Shown: piece by piece, positions 26,645 to 35,150 of the stretch
Layout of the letters: each line of letters starts with the position of its first letter
How positions within the stretch are numbered: position 1 is the first letter of the stretch
DNA from: an uncultured Ruminococcus sp.
Lineage (GTDB): Bacteria > Bacillota > Clostridia > Oscillospirales > Ruminococcaceae
Reading direction: 5' to 3'
NCBI GenBank assembly: GCA_910576995.1
Contig: CAJTLC010000003.1
Span: 1-64,000 of the forward strand
DNA length: 64,000 bases
The notes under the pieces: model-generated
Database searches by the model: none
Told to the model about the DNA's origin: nothing
The model's input: only the letters and a program-made list of their open reading frames with translations
Program-made: the position numbers and the translations under genes

Positions 26645-27532
26645 ATGAGTAAAAAAAATCATGGCGATAATGATGAAAAACTGCATATAGATAAAAATAT
26701 TTTTCAAATGTCCGCGGAAGCTAAGTCCGAGGAGCAGAAGAGAATTGAAGATCAACATAGGAAAAATGCCGAAGAAAGGCAGAAAAAAGCCGAGGAGGCC
26801 CGCGATAAGCGTCTTGAACAGGAGCGTTTGGAATTGATACGCCTGAAGCAGGGAATTATCGCGGAAAGCGAAACTATTCATGAAAAACATGAAGAAGTTC
26901 CGAAATTATCACTGTGGAAGAAGATCGCGAACTTTTTCTACCACAATAAATGGTGGCTTGGTATCGGAACGTTCGTCACAGCGGTTTTTATCTGGCTTGC
27001 TGTCGGGTATATTACCAAGCCGCGGCCTGATATCGTCATTCTTGTCATTGGTGAAAATTATGCTCTTGGCAACGAATCTACGCTTGCTGAATATGTTGAA
27101 CAATTCACTCCGGATAATAATGGAAACGGCGAAATATTGGCTTCTGTTTATTATATCCCCTACACGGGTCAGGATCAGCGTGATTATGCAAATGGTGTTC
27201 CAACGAAACTTACGGCTGAATTACAGTCGGCTGATAATGTGATCGTTTTTTGTAATAAAACTGCCGACGAAATTTTCGACAGCGATATTCTGCTGACTGA
27301 TTTGACGGGACTTTATCCTGATAATAAATTTGTGAACAAGGAGCGTTTTATGCTCAGCAAGACTGATTTTGCCGAAAAAATAGGCTTGACGAAAGATCAG
27401 ATAACCGAAGACTGGTTTATCGCCATTCGTAATCCTATCAAGCTTCTTTACGACGACAAGGATGATATGCAGGAACGCTATGATAAAGATTTTCCCGTTT
27501 TTGACGCAATTATAAATGATTTAAGCAAATGA
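26645..27532 (+). CDS. Hypothetical single-pass membrane protein with coiled coil
   Basis: The 295-residue protein has a highly charged Glu/Lys/Arg-rich coiled coil (about residues 15-85). One membrane helix follows (about 107-127), then an extracytoplasmic domain of about 170 residues beginning RPDIVILVIG. I do not recognise the family. The in-frame TTG at 26642 is an alternative start, but the ATG at 26645 is better. It is wedged between lysS and nadE, so it is co-transcribed with housekeeping genes. The topology (cytosolic coiled coil, outer domain) suggests a structural or envelope role, with no direct evidence. Confidence 0.7.
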   Translation: MSKKNHGDNDEKLHIDKNIFQMSAEAKSEEQKRIEDQHRKNAEERQKKAEEARDKRLEQERLELIRLKQGIIAESETIHEKHEEVPKLSLWKKIANFFYHNKWWLGIGTFVTAVFIWLAVGYITKPRPDIVILVIGENYALGNESTLAEYVEQFTPDNNGNGEILASVYYIPYTGQDQRDYANGVPTKLTAELQSADNVIVFCNKTADEIFDSDILLTDLTGLYPDNKFVNKERFMLSKTDFAEKIGLTKDQITEDWFIAIRNPIKLLYDDKDDMQERYDKDFPVFDAIINDLSK

Positions 27533-27544
27533 GGAGTGGTATTC

Positions 27545-28303
27545 ATGAGTTACAATTTCAATGCCGAAAAAATTACAGCCGAATTGATTGGCTGGGTGAG
27601 AAATTATTTTGAGAAAACCGCCTCCCCCGATACAAAAGCTGTACTGGGAATTTCTGGCGGAAAGGACAGTTCCGTTGCCGCTGCGGTCTGCGTTCAGGCT
27701 CTTGGTAAGGAGAGGGTCATCGGCGTAATGATGCCGAAGGGCGAACAGCCAGATATTGATTGCAGCCGCCTTTTGGTTGAAACGCTTGGCATAAAAAATT
27801 ACACTGTGAATATCGGCTCAACTGTCTCCGTATTCACCGAGGAGTTAGAAAAACATATTGCGCTCACTCCGCAGGCGATTATCAACACTCCCGCGAGAAT
27901 TCGCATGACTACGGTTTACGCTGTTGCAGCCTGCATTGGCGGCCGCGTGGTCAATACTTGTAATCTTTCTGAAGATTGGGTGGGTTATTCTACGAAATTC
28001 GGCGACGCGGCAGGAGATTTCTCTCCCCTTTCGACGCTGACGGTTACGGAAATTCTTCAGATCGGCGATTATCTGGGACTCCCCCGCGAATTGGTTCATA
28101 AAGTTCCGATCGATGGGCTTTGCGGCAAAACCGATGAAGAGAATCTCGGATTCACCTACGCCGAGCTTGATCGCTACATTCGCGGTCTGACCGATCTTGC
28201 GGATAAGCCCGAATTGAAGTCGAAAATCGACAGAATGCACAAAAATAATCTCCACAAGCTTGAATTGATGCCAAAATTCGAATCGAAAATACAAACAATT
28301 TAA
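27545..28303 (+). CDS. nadE: NH3-dependent NAD+ synthetase
   Basis: The 252-residue enzyme amidates nicotinate adenine dinucleotide to NAD+. It shows the PP-loop (GISGGKDSSVAAAV), NTPARIRMT and STKFGDAAGDFSPL, and lacks a glutaminase domain, so it uses ammonia. The ATG at 27545 lies eight bases after GAGGAG; GTG at 27536 is too close to that site. It is the last gene of the operon, followed directly by a terminator. Confidence 0.95.
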   Translation: MSYNFNAEKITAELIGWVRNYFEKTASPDTKAVLGISGGKDSSVAAAVCVQALGKERVIGVMMPKGEQPDIDCSRLLVETLGIKNYTVNIGSTVSVFTEELEKHIALTPQAIINTPARIRMTTVYAVAACIGGRVVNTCNLSEDWVGYSTKFGDAAGDFSPLSTLTVTEILQIGDYLGLPRELVHKVPIDGLCGKTDEENLGFTYAELDRYIRGLTDLADKPELKSKIDRMHKNNLHKLELMPKFESKIQTI

Positions 28304-28304
28304 C

Positions 28305-28342
28305 AAAAGCCTCTGCGAAATATTAAATCGCAGAGGTTTTTG
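28305..28342 (+). terminator. Terminator after nadE
   Basis: CCTCTGCGA (28310-28318) pairs with TCGCAGAGG (28328-28336) and is followed by TTTTTG. Flanking A and T runs let it also serve the convergent ABC-F gene. Confidence 0.88.
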
Positions 28343-28346
28343 TTTA

Positions 28347-29900
28347 CTATATAATTTTTGTCGTCCAATCTTCGAGATTCCAGATGATATCGGCAATATC
28401 CATGTAAAATTCAGGTTCGTGGCTGACCATGAGAACAGTTCCCCTGAATTCGCGGATAGCCTTTTTGAGCGCTTCTTTGGCGTCGACGTCGAGATGATTA
28501 GTTGGCTCATCGAGAACAAGCAGATTAACGTTTTTCAGCATAATACGGCACAATCTGACTTTGGCATTTTCGCCGCCCGACAAAACTTTCATCTGCGATG
28601 TGATATGCTCGGTAGTTAGTCCACACTTAGCCAACGCCGCACGAACTTCGGCATTCGTCATCGACGGGTACTCGTCCCAAATCGTCTGGAGCGCGGTTTT
28701 GCTGCCGGCTTCCTCCTCCTGTTCAAAATAACCGATTTCAATAAATTGATCATGCTCGACAGTTCCCGAAACAGGCGGAATCATCTTGAGCAGCGTTTTC
28801 ATAAGCGTAGATTTACCCAAACCATTCACGCCCTTTACAGCGATTTTCTGCCCATTTTCGACTTGAAGCGAAACGGGTCTTGTCAGCGGTTCGCCATACC
28901 CCAGAACCAGATCTTTGCATTCGATAACAACACGTCCCGTGCTTCGCGCCTTATTGAATGAGAAAATCGGCTTCGGCTTTTCGCCCACGAGTGTGATCTT
29001 ATCCATTTTATCAAGCTTTTTTTGGCGTGATTTCGCCATATTAGTCGTCGCCACACGCGCTTTGTTTCGCGCGATAAAATCCTGAAGATCGGCAATTTCT
29101 TTCTGCTGTTTCTCATAAGCTTGTTCAAGCTGCCGCTTTTTCAATTCGTACATTCTCAAGAAATTGTCATAATCACCTGTATATCGCGTCAAAACTGCAT
29201 TTTCAACATGATATATGACATTTACGACATCATTCATAAATGCCACATCATGTGAAACGAGGATGAACGCATTTTCATAATCCTGCAAAAAATGTTTTAG
29301 CCATGCAATATGATTTTCGTCGAGAAAATTTGTAGGTTCGTCAAGAATCAGAATCATAGGATTTTCCAGCAGAACTTTGGCAAGCAGCACTTTTGCACGC
29401 TGACCGCCAGAAAGTTCAGAAACATCCCTGTCAAGCCCTATTTCGCCTAATCCCAGACCGTTCGCGTACTCGGAAATTTTGGCGTCAATGGTGTAATATC
29501 CGCTGTAGTCGAGAATATTCTGTATCTCGCCGACTTCCTCCATGATCTCGTTCATCTCCTCCTCGGAGCAGTCCGCCATTTTATCGTAAAGCGAGATCAT
29601 CTCGTTTTCGAGATCGGAAAGATGATCGAACGCCTCATGCAGAACGTCGCTGATTGTCTTACCCTTGGCAAGCGTGCTGTACTGATCGAGATAGCCGGTC
29701 GTTATATGCCTGCACCATTCAATTTTCCCCTCGTCGGGCATTAGTTTTCCTGTAATTATGTTCAGAAAAGTCGATTTTCCCTCCCCGTTAGCGCCGACTA
29801 AACCAACGTGTTCGCCATTAAGAAGCCTGAATGACGCGTCATTGAGAATTTGCCGCGCTCCGAATCCGTGCGTAACGTGTTCAACATTAAGTATACTCAT
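28347..29900 (-). CDS. ABC-F family ATPase
   Basis: The 517-residue protein has two ABC domains in one chain and no membrane segments. The first has GANGEGKST, LSGGQRAK and LDEPTNFLD. A charged linker of about 80 residues (about 240-320) follows, and the second has GVNGLGKST, LSGGENAK and LDEPTNHLD. Soluble tandem ABC proteins of this kind act on ribosomes, in translation quality control or antibiotic protection. The linker length does not identify a subgroup. It has its own promoter and shares the terminator with nadE. Confidence 0.92.
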   Translation of the reverse strand: MSILNVEHVTHGFGARQILNDASFRLLNGEHVGLVGANGEGKSTFLNIITGKLMPDEGKIEWCRHITTGYLDQYSTLAKGKTISDVLHEAFDHLSDLENEMISLYDKMADCSEEEMNEIMEEVGEIQNILDYSGYYTIDAKISEYANGLGLGEIGLDRDVSELSGGQRAKVLLAKVLLENPMILILDEPTNFLDENHIAWLKHFLQDYENAFILVSHDVAFMNDVVNVIYHVENAVLTRYTGDYDNFLRMYELKKRQLEQAYEKQQKEIADLQDFIARNKARVATTNMAKSRQKKLDKMDKITLVGEKPKPIFSFNKARSTGRVVIECKDLVLGYGEPLTRPVSLQVENGQKIAVKGVNGLGKSTLMKTLLKMIPPVSGTVEHDQFIEIGYFEQEEEAGSKTALQTIWDEYPSMTNAEVRAALAKCGLTTEHITSQMKVLSGGENAKVRLCRIMLKNVNLLVLDEPTNHLDVDAKEALKKAIREFRGTVLMVSHEPEFYMDIADIIWNLEDWTTKII

Positions 29901-29931
29901 TTAATTTCTCCTTATTTTGGGTTGTAATTTC

Positions 29932-29960
29932 ATTATATCATAAATTTTATTATTTTTCAA
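29932..29960 (-). promoter_or_regulatory. Promoter of the ABC-F gene
   Basis: On the minus strand TTGAAA (29960-29955) and TATAAT (29937-29932) are 17 bp apart, about 30 bp before the start codon. Confidence 0.8.
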
Positions 29961-29983
29961 CTCTAAAATTGTAAAGAAAACTA

Positions 29984-30012
29984 TTTACAATTTACAAAAA
30001 ATGTAGTAAAAT
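29984..30012 (+). promoter_or_regulatory. Promoter of the thioesterase gene
   Basis: TTTACA (29984-29989) and TAAAAT (30007-30012) are 17 bp apart, divergent from the ABC-F promoter. Confidence 0.6.
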
Positions 30013-30073
30013 ATAAGGAGATACAATATCGAGAAAAAGTTTTTATTGGCTGCCTAAATAAGGAGAATGTACC

Positions 30074-30481
30074 ATGATAAAACCATACAAAAGGCGCGTT
30101 TTTTATTACGAAACCGACAAAATGAGCATAATGCACCATTCGAATTACATAAGAATATTTGAAGAATCACGAGTTGATTTTTTACAACAGGCAGGAATGC
30201 CGTTTGAACAGATCGAATCACGCGGTATTCTTATGCCCGTACTTAACGTTGAATGCGAATACAAGCGTCCGCTGCGCTTTGATGAAGAATTTGAAGTGAA
30301 GATGGAGATCACAAAATTCAACGGAGTATCGCTTCAGGTCAGCTATATCGTAGAAAAATGCACGACAGGCGAGGTATGCGCAATTGGAAGCTCCTCACAC
30401 TGTTTTACTGATGAATTTCTGAAACCGATACGTATCAAGCATAAATATCCTGATATCTATGCGGTTTTTGCTGAAAATTAA
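30074..30481 (+). CDS. Acyl-CoA thioesterase, YbgC/FadM type (4HBT hot-dog fold)
   Basis: The 135-residue hot-dog-fold protein carries the family motif YYETDKMSIMHHSNY with the catalytic Asp and the following His-Tyr region. Relatives hydrolyse short or medium acyl-CoA or acyl-ACP thioesters in the cytosol. The actual substrate is unknown. AAGGAG precedes the ATG. It stands alone behind its own promoter. Confidence 0.88.
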   Translation: MIKPYKRRVFYYETDKMSIMHHSNYIRIFEESRVDFLQQAGMPFEQIESRGILMPVLNVECEYKRPLRFDEEFEVKMEITKFNGVSLQVSYIVEKCTTGEVCAIGSSSHCFTDEFLKPIRIKHKYPDIYAVFAEN

Positions 30482-30491
30482 CAAAAATTAC

Positions 30492-30520
30492 TTGAAATTT
30501 CAGATAAAACGTGGTATAAT
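30492..30520 (+). promoter_or_regulatory. Promoter of the regulator-murL-murD2 operon
   Basis: TTGAAA (30492-30497) and TATAAT (30515-30520) are 17 bp apart. The leader to 30617 has a loose AACGCA/TGCGTT stem and no recognised riboswitch. Confidence 0.75.
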
Positions 30521-30617
30521 AAATATGATAATCTCAAACGCATTGATCAATTTTTCTTTTTGCGTTGTCAAATCCGCCTATAAGTAAAAAATCGTGCGAT
30601 TCAAAAGGAGTATTACA

Positions 30618-31007
30618 ATGGCAGTAACAGAAGCAGTTGAAAATTATTTAGAGACAATTTTGATACTTTCAAGGGCTCAGCCTGACGTTCATGCTATAGA
30701 TATTTGTTCTTATCTCGGATATTCCCGCCCGACCGTTTCTATAATTCTGAAAAAAATGAAAGATGAGGAACTGGTAAACGTCAATAGCGACAATCACATC
30801 ACGCTTACCGAAAAAGGTCGTGAAATAGCCGAAAAAATATATGAACGCCATAATGTGATCTCGGCGTTTTTCATTCACCTTGGCGTAAAGAAAGATCAGG
30901 CTCTTGAAGACGCCTGCAAAATTGAACACGATCTCTCACCCGAAACTTTTCAACTTCTGAAAGAACATTATCTTAAGTTGACGGGCGGCTTACAAGAACA
31001 AGAATAA
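30618..31007 (+). CDS. DtxR/MntR-family metal-dependent regulator
   Basis: The 129-residue protein has an N-terminal winged helix (about residues 1-65, with DICSYLGYSRPTVSIILKKM as the recognition region) and a dimerisation domain. The domain contains ERHNVISAFFIHLGV and the metal-ligand segment CKIEHDLS. It lacks the SH3-like third domain, as MntR does. It should repress metal-uptake genes when Mn or Fe is bound. Oddly, it heads an operon with murL and murD2. The ATG at 30618 has AAAGGAG seven bases upstream; an upstream in-frame start is unlikely. Confidence 0.85.
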   Translation: MAVTEAVENYLETILILSRAQPDVHAIDICSYLGYSRPTVSIILKKMKDEELVNVNSDNHITLTEKGREIAEKIYERHNVISAFFIHLGVKKDQALEDACKIEHDLSPETFQLLKEHYLKLTGGLQEQE

Positions 31008-31025
31008 AATCTCACGGAGGAAAAT

Positions 31026-32408
31026 ATGAGTAAATTTGAAGATTTTCGCAAGGAATTCCCCGAATTCAGATACGCATCATATAAAATTTCCGAGACAGAA
31101 GACTCTGTTGATATTGAATATGAATTTGATATTACGGGGCTGTCGGAATTTCATCCCTCATGGAGTTTCCCAAAACCTCATGATTTTTCCGTGAAAGGCG
31201 ATCTTACCTTTGAGAAATTGGCGTTTTCTCTCGGAATGGCAGAAGCAGTCAGCTACTGGAAAGCAACTTGCTCCCCTGTCGTTTGCGTAGAATGTGGAGA
31301 ATTAAGCGACGATCAGGTAAAATGGTGGAAAAAACTCTGGTTCATGGGGCTGGGCGAATTCTTCTATGTTAATGGCATAAATACGGACATATCCGAATTT
31401 GTTGATATTCAGCCGAAGTGTAAATTCAATAATTCTCAGCCCGCCGACCTCAATGCGCTGAACGGAGTTCTCATTCCGATCGGCGGCGGTAAAGATTCCG
31501 CTCTTACTCTCGAAACTCTCGTATCAGCAGGCGTTAAATGCCGTTGTTACGCTATAAATAAACGTAACTCAATCACTGAAACAGTTCGGACTGCTGGGCT
31601 TTCCGATGACGCGCTGATCACTGCAAACCGGAAATTCGACCGTTCTCTGGTCGAACTGAACAGCCGCGGTTTCCTCAACGGTCATACGCCGTTTTCGGCG
31701 ATCGTTGCGTTTTCCGCCGAAATAACCGCCTATATCAACAGATTGGGCTACATTGTACTTTCCAACGAAGACAGCGCGAACGAAAGCACAGTCGTTGGTA
31801 AAAATGTTAATCATCAGTATTCGAAAAGCTTTGAATTTGAACAGGATTTTCACTTTTATGAAGAAAAATATCTCGAAACAGGGATAAAATATTTTAGTTT
31901 TTTGCGCCCGCTTTCGGAGTTTCAAATTGCAAAAATGTTTGTCAGTCACAAAAAATATCTGCCGATATTCCGCAGCTGCAACCTTGGCAGCAAATACAAT
32001 CCTGATATTTGGTGCGGAAATTGTCCGAAATGCTTATTTGTCTGCTTGATTCTTTCGCCATTTCTCAGCCTTGACGAATTAACGAAAATTTTCGGCAGAG
32101 ATCTGCTGAATTCGCCCGATATGGAAAATTATTTTATAGAGCTGATCGGGCGTTCGGAGCATAAACCGTTTGAATGCGTGGGAAGTATCGACGAGGTAAA
32201 TTTGGCGATATCGCTTGCAATCAAGCAAATTCTCAGAGAAAAAGGCAAGCTTCCGCTTCTTTTCGAAAAGTATCTTGAACAAGGATTGTACGATCCCGAA
32301 AGTTTATCCCAGCGAAATGAAAAATATTGCAGCGGATTTAGCGAAGATAATCTGTTGCCTGAGAAATTCAAAAAAATATTAACTAAAGAAATGGAGCGTC
32401 TTCTTTGA
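31026..32408 (+). CDS. murL: UDP-MurNAc-L-Ala-L-Glu epimerase MurL
   Basis: The 460-residue protein has a PP-loop ATP-binding motif (PIGGGKDSALTL, about 151-162), SNEDSANEST and a Cys motif (IWCGNCPKCLFVC) in the second half. These features and its pairing with a MurD-type ligase match MurL of Xanthomonas. That enzyme uses ATP to invert the terminal L-Glu of UDP-MurNAc-L-Ala-L-Glu to D-Glu. The TTGA overlap with the ligase gene suggests coupled translation. The cell would thus have a route to D-Glu in peptidoglycan that does not need glutamate racemase. Confidence 0.85.
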   Translation: MSKFEDFRKEFPEFRYASYKISETEDSVDIEYEFDITGLSEFHPSWSFPKPHDFSVKGDLTFEKLAFSLGMAEAVSYWKATCSPVVCVECGELSDDQVKWWKKLWFMGLGEFFYVNGINTDISEFVDIQPKCKFNNSQPADLNALNGVLIPIGGGKDSALTLETLVSAGVKCRCYAINKRNSITETVRTAGLSDDALITANRKFDRSLVELNSRGFLNGHTPFSAIVAFSAEITAYINRLGYIVLSNEDSANESTVVGKNVNHQYSKSFEFEQDFHFYEEKYLETGIKYFSFLRPLSEFQIAKMFVSHKKYLPIFRSCNLGSKYNPDIWCGNCPKCLFVCLILSPFLSLDELTKIFGRDLLNSPDMENYFIELIGRSEHKPFECVGSIDEVNLAISLAIKQILREKGKLPLLFEKYLEQGLYDPESLSQRNEKYCSGFSEDNLLPEKFKKILTKEMERLL

Positions 32409-33754
32409 AAAGATTTATCGATCACATAAAAAAATACACCGCTGATAAGGAGATTTGTATTCTTGGATTTGGGCGCGAGGGCAGGGCGACTTATGAAATT
32501 CTCACAAAATACTGCGTTCCGTCGAAAATCACGATCGCCGATCTCAACAGCGTTGACCGCGAGTCTAACGCTTTACCCGATTCCGTGAATTTGATATGCG
32601 GCAAAGATTATCAAAAAACTCTCGACGATTTTGATGTGGTATTTAAAAGTCCGGGAATCGTTCTTGAGAAATCGCCAAAAGAATTAAAATGCGTCATCAA
32701 TTCGGAAACTCAAGTTTTTTTCGAGGTTTACCGCGAACAGATAATCGGAATTACCGGAACGAAAGGAAAAAGTACAGTTACTTCGCTGATATACCACATA
32801 CTTAAAGAAAGCGGTAAAGAGTGTTTTATAGCAGGAAATATCGGGATTCCAGTATTTAATATTGTCGAAGATATGACGGAGAATTCTATTGTTGTGTGCG
32901 AGCTTTCATGTCATCAGCTTGAATATATGAAGGTCTCCCCTGCCTGCGCCGTTTATCTCAATCTTTTTGAAGAGCATCTTGATCACTACGGCACGATGAA
33001 AGCTTACCGCAGGGCGAAAAACAACATTTTCACTCATCAGGAAGAGGGCGACTGCCTGCTTATTGAAAGCTCGATCAAGCCGGCATTGTGCAGAAGCTAT
33101 GTGCATACGATCTCTGCTGAGGATTCAACCGCCGATATTTTTGTCAGCAATGGTATTATTGACAATAACGATAACGGCGACACCTATATAATTCCGTCGG
33201 ATAAAATCAAGCTGCTCGGCGTTCATAATCATTACAACATTGCGGTCGCGCGCTTCATTACCGCGCCTTTCGTGACGAGAAAGCAGTTCGAAAACGCTCT
33301 GTGCAGCTTTGATCCGCTGGCGCATCGCCTTGAATTTGTCGCTGAAATTAATGGCGTTCGCTGGTATGACGATTCAATTTCGACTGCCTGCGCTACGGCT
33401 ATCGAGGCGGTAAAAAGCATTCCGAACGCAGGAACTATTTTGATAGGCGGTATGGATCGCGGAATTGATTACGCGCCTTTGGTAAAGTTCTTTAACGATA
33501 CCGATATCAACGTGATTTGCATGGAAGCTTCTGGAAAGCGCGTCCACGATATGATGCAGGATACCGAATTCAACGATATATCACGGATTTATTATGTTCC
33601 GCATCTTGATGAAGCAGTAAAACTTGCTGCTGAGATCACCCCGGCAGGCAAAAGCTGCGTGATGTCCCCTGCCGCAGCAAGTTACGGAATTTTCAAGAAT
33701 TTCGAAGAACGCGGCGACGCATTCAAAAAGTTGGTAGCAAAATTAAAAGATTAA
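32405..33754 (+). CDS. murD2: UDP-MurNAc-L-Ala glutamate ligase, probable MurD2 (L-Glu specific)
   Basis: The 449-residue Mur ligase has an N-terminal Rossmann-like region (GFGREGRATYEIL), the ATP loop GITGTKGKSTVTS (about 118-130), EEHLDHYGTMKAY and a C-terminal domain with GGMDRGIDY. It is MurD-like in length and motifs. The L-Glu preference is inferred only from its pairing with murL. It starts at TTG 32405, which overlaps the murL stop. A conventional murD may exist elsewhere in the genome. The bidirectional terminator follows at once. Confidence 0.82.
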   Translation: MKRFIDHIKKYTADKEICILGFGREGRATYEILTKYCVPSKITIADLNSVDRESNALPDSVNLICGKDYQKTLDDFDVVFKSPGIVLEKSPKELKCVINSETQVFFEVYREQIIGITGTKGKSTVTSLIYHILKESGKECFIAGNIGIPVFNIVEDMTENSIVVCELSCHQLEYMKVSPACAVYLNLFEEHLDHYGTMKAYRRAKNNIFTHQEEGDCLLIESSIKPALCRSYVHTISAEDSTADIFVSNGIIDNNDNGDTYIIPSDKIKLLGVHNHYNIAVARFITAPFVTRKQFENALCSFDPLAHRLEFVAEINGVRWYDDSISTACATAIEAVKSIPNAGTILIGGMDRGIDYAPLVKFFNDTDINVICMEASGKRVHDMMQDTEFNDISRIYYVPHLDEAVKLAAEITPAGKSCVMSPAAASYGIFKNFEERGDAFKKLVAKLKD

Positions 33755-33796
33755 AAAACAGCCTGTAGGTTCAGATGAACTTACAGGCTGTTTTTT
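33753..33796. terminator. Bidirectional terminator between murD2 and the transporter gene
   Basis: Arms 33753-33772 and 33777-33796 pair over 20 positions with one wobble around an AGAT loop, and A6/T6 tails serve both convergent genes. The first arm overlaps the last bases of the murD2 stop codon. Confidence 0.92.
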
Positions 33797-33801
33797 ATAC
33801 G

Positions 33802-35046
33802 TTATTTAAAGATCATGATCATAAACTGCGAAACGAGAACGACCGATATCAGTGCAACGGGGTAAGTTGCGGCATATGCCGAGGCGACATCCTCCGTTCC
33901 AGCAGTGCTGATAAGCGTGCCGAGCGCAGGCGTGGAAGTCATTCCGCCCGTGATAGAGCCGAGATTGTTCAGCAGGCTGAGTTTCAGCACGTATTTCGCG
34001 AAAATAAAGCCAAGAATCAGCGGAACAAGCGTCATTATTATTCCATAGAGGAAGTAGATCGGCTCGAAATACTGCACGAACTTCGCGCCGCCTGAAACTC
34101 CCGCGCCGATCAGGAACATCATAAGTCCGAACTCGCGGAATACTTTCAGTGTGGAATCTTTCGGCATAATATTGATCTTGTCGACTCTGCCGAAATGTCC
34201 CATAACGAGTGAAGAAAGCAAACAGCCGCCTGTAGTTGAGAGCGAGAAGTTGCCGAATTTAAATGAACCGATTATAATTCCGAAAACGGCAGCCGCGGCG
34301 AAAGGCATGATTCCGAAGCTGTCCATTTCGATGAGTTTGCCCTTAAACTGCTTCTTATCACTTTTTGAATCGATATTCACAAGCTGCTTGCGCTCTTCCT
34401 CCATGTTGGCTTTGAGCATTTTCGGGACGAGCTGAACAAAAAATACAACGCCCAGAACTCCGAAAATATAGGCGATTCCGTAGCCGACCGAAACCGCGTC
34501 AACATAATCTTTCGCGGCTTCTTTCGCGGCGGAAAAACCCGGTGTACTGGTCAGCGCACCCGATAGGATTCCCGTGAGAAGCGCGGTGAATTCTCCGCTG
34601 TCAAGATCGGTGAAGTTTCTGCCCACAAGAATGCATCCCGCGCAGGCAAGACCGCCGCTGAAGATGATTATAACCGCGAGAACGACGTAAGATTTGAAAT
34701 TTTTCTTGAAATTGCCGAAAAAATTCGGGCCTGCAATGAATCCTACAGCCGTCACGAATAAGATCAAGCCGATGTTGTCAATAACTTTAAGCGCTGAGGA
34801 GATAAAACTCTCTGTACCGATGACATTGCCCATCTCGTCTTTGAGGTCTACCGTGAGCTGCGCCGCGAGATCTTTGTAAAACAGACAGCCATACAACAGA
34901 GCCACGAGGAACACGCCCGCCGTTCCGAGAGAGATTCCTTTGATTTCTATTCTTCCCAAAATATAGCCGACCGCAGTAATCCCCATTACAGAGAGGAGTA
35001 AAAAAACGACGGCTTTGACGGAAAAAATACCGCCAAACAATTCCAT
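33802..35046 (-). CDS. AspT/YidE/YbjL-type membrane transporter
   Basis: The 414-residue protein has ten or more helices and an internal repeat of the aspartate-alanine exchanger family, with matching GALTSTPGFSAA and GGMTSTPALGTL motifs. It lacks the TrkA-C domains of E. coli YidE. Its position after frdA suggests a C4-dicarboxylate or amino-acid exchanger linked to succinate formation, for example export of succinate; this is inference. The ATG at 35046 is preferred because AGGAAAGAG lies about nine bases upstream, whereas the GTG at 35055 sits too close. Confidence 0.78.
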   Translation of the reverse strand: MELFGGIFSVKAVVFLLLSVMGITAVGYILGRIEIKGISLGTAGVFLVALLYGCLFYKDLAAQLTVDLKDEMGNVIGTESFISSALKVIDNIGLILFVTAVGFIAGPNFFGNFKKNFKSYVVLAVIIIFSGGLACAGCILVGRNFTDLDSGEFTALLTGILSGALTSTPGFSAAKEAAKDYVDAVSVGYGIAYIFGVLGVVFFVQLVPKMLKANMEEERKQLVNIDSKSDKKQFKGKLIEMDSFGIMPFAAAAVFGIIIGSFKFGNFSLSTTGGCLLSSLVMGHFGRVDKINIMPKDSTLKVFREFGLMMFLIGAGVSGGAKFVQYFEPIYFLYGIIMTLVPLILGFIFAKYVLKLSLLNNLGSITGGMTSTPALGTLISTAGTEDVASAYAATYPVALISVVLVSQFMIMIFK

Positions 35047-35075
35047 TTGTATCACTCTTTCCTATACAAATTTCA

Positions 35076-35097
35076 GGGACGCCTTTCGAGACGTCCC
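35076..35097 (-). terminator. Weak hairpin between frdA and the transporter gene
   Basis: An 8-bp stem with one G.U pair forms only in minus-strand RNA (GGGACGTC/GGCGTCCC). No good T-run follows, so it may attenuate rather than stop read-through into the transporter gene. Confidence 0.45.
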
Positions 35098-35150
35098 AAA
35101 AAATGTCTTAATTTAAATTTTTTACGCATCAAACGTGCGAGATGAAATTC

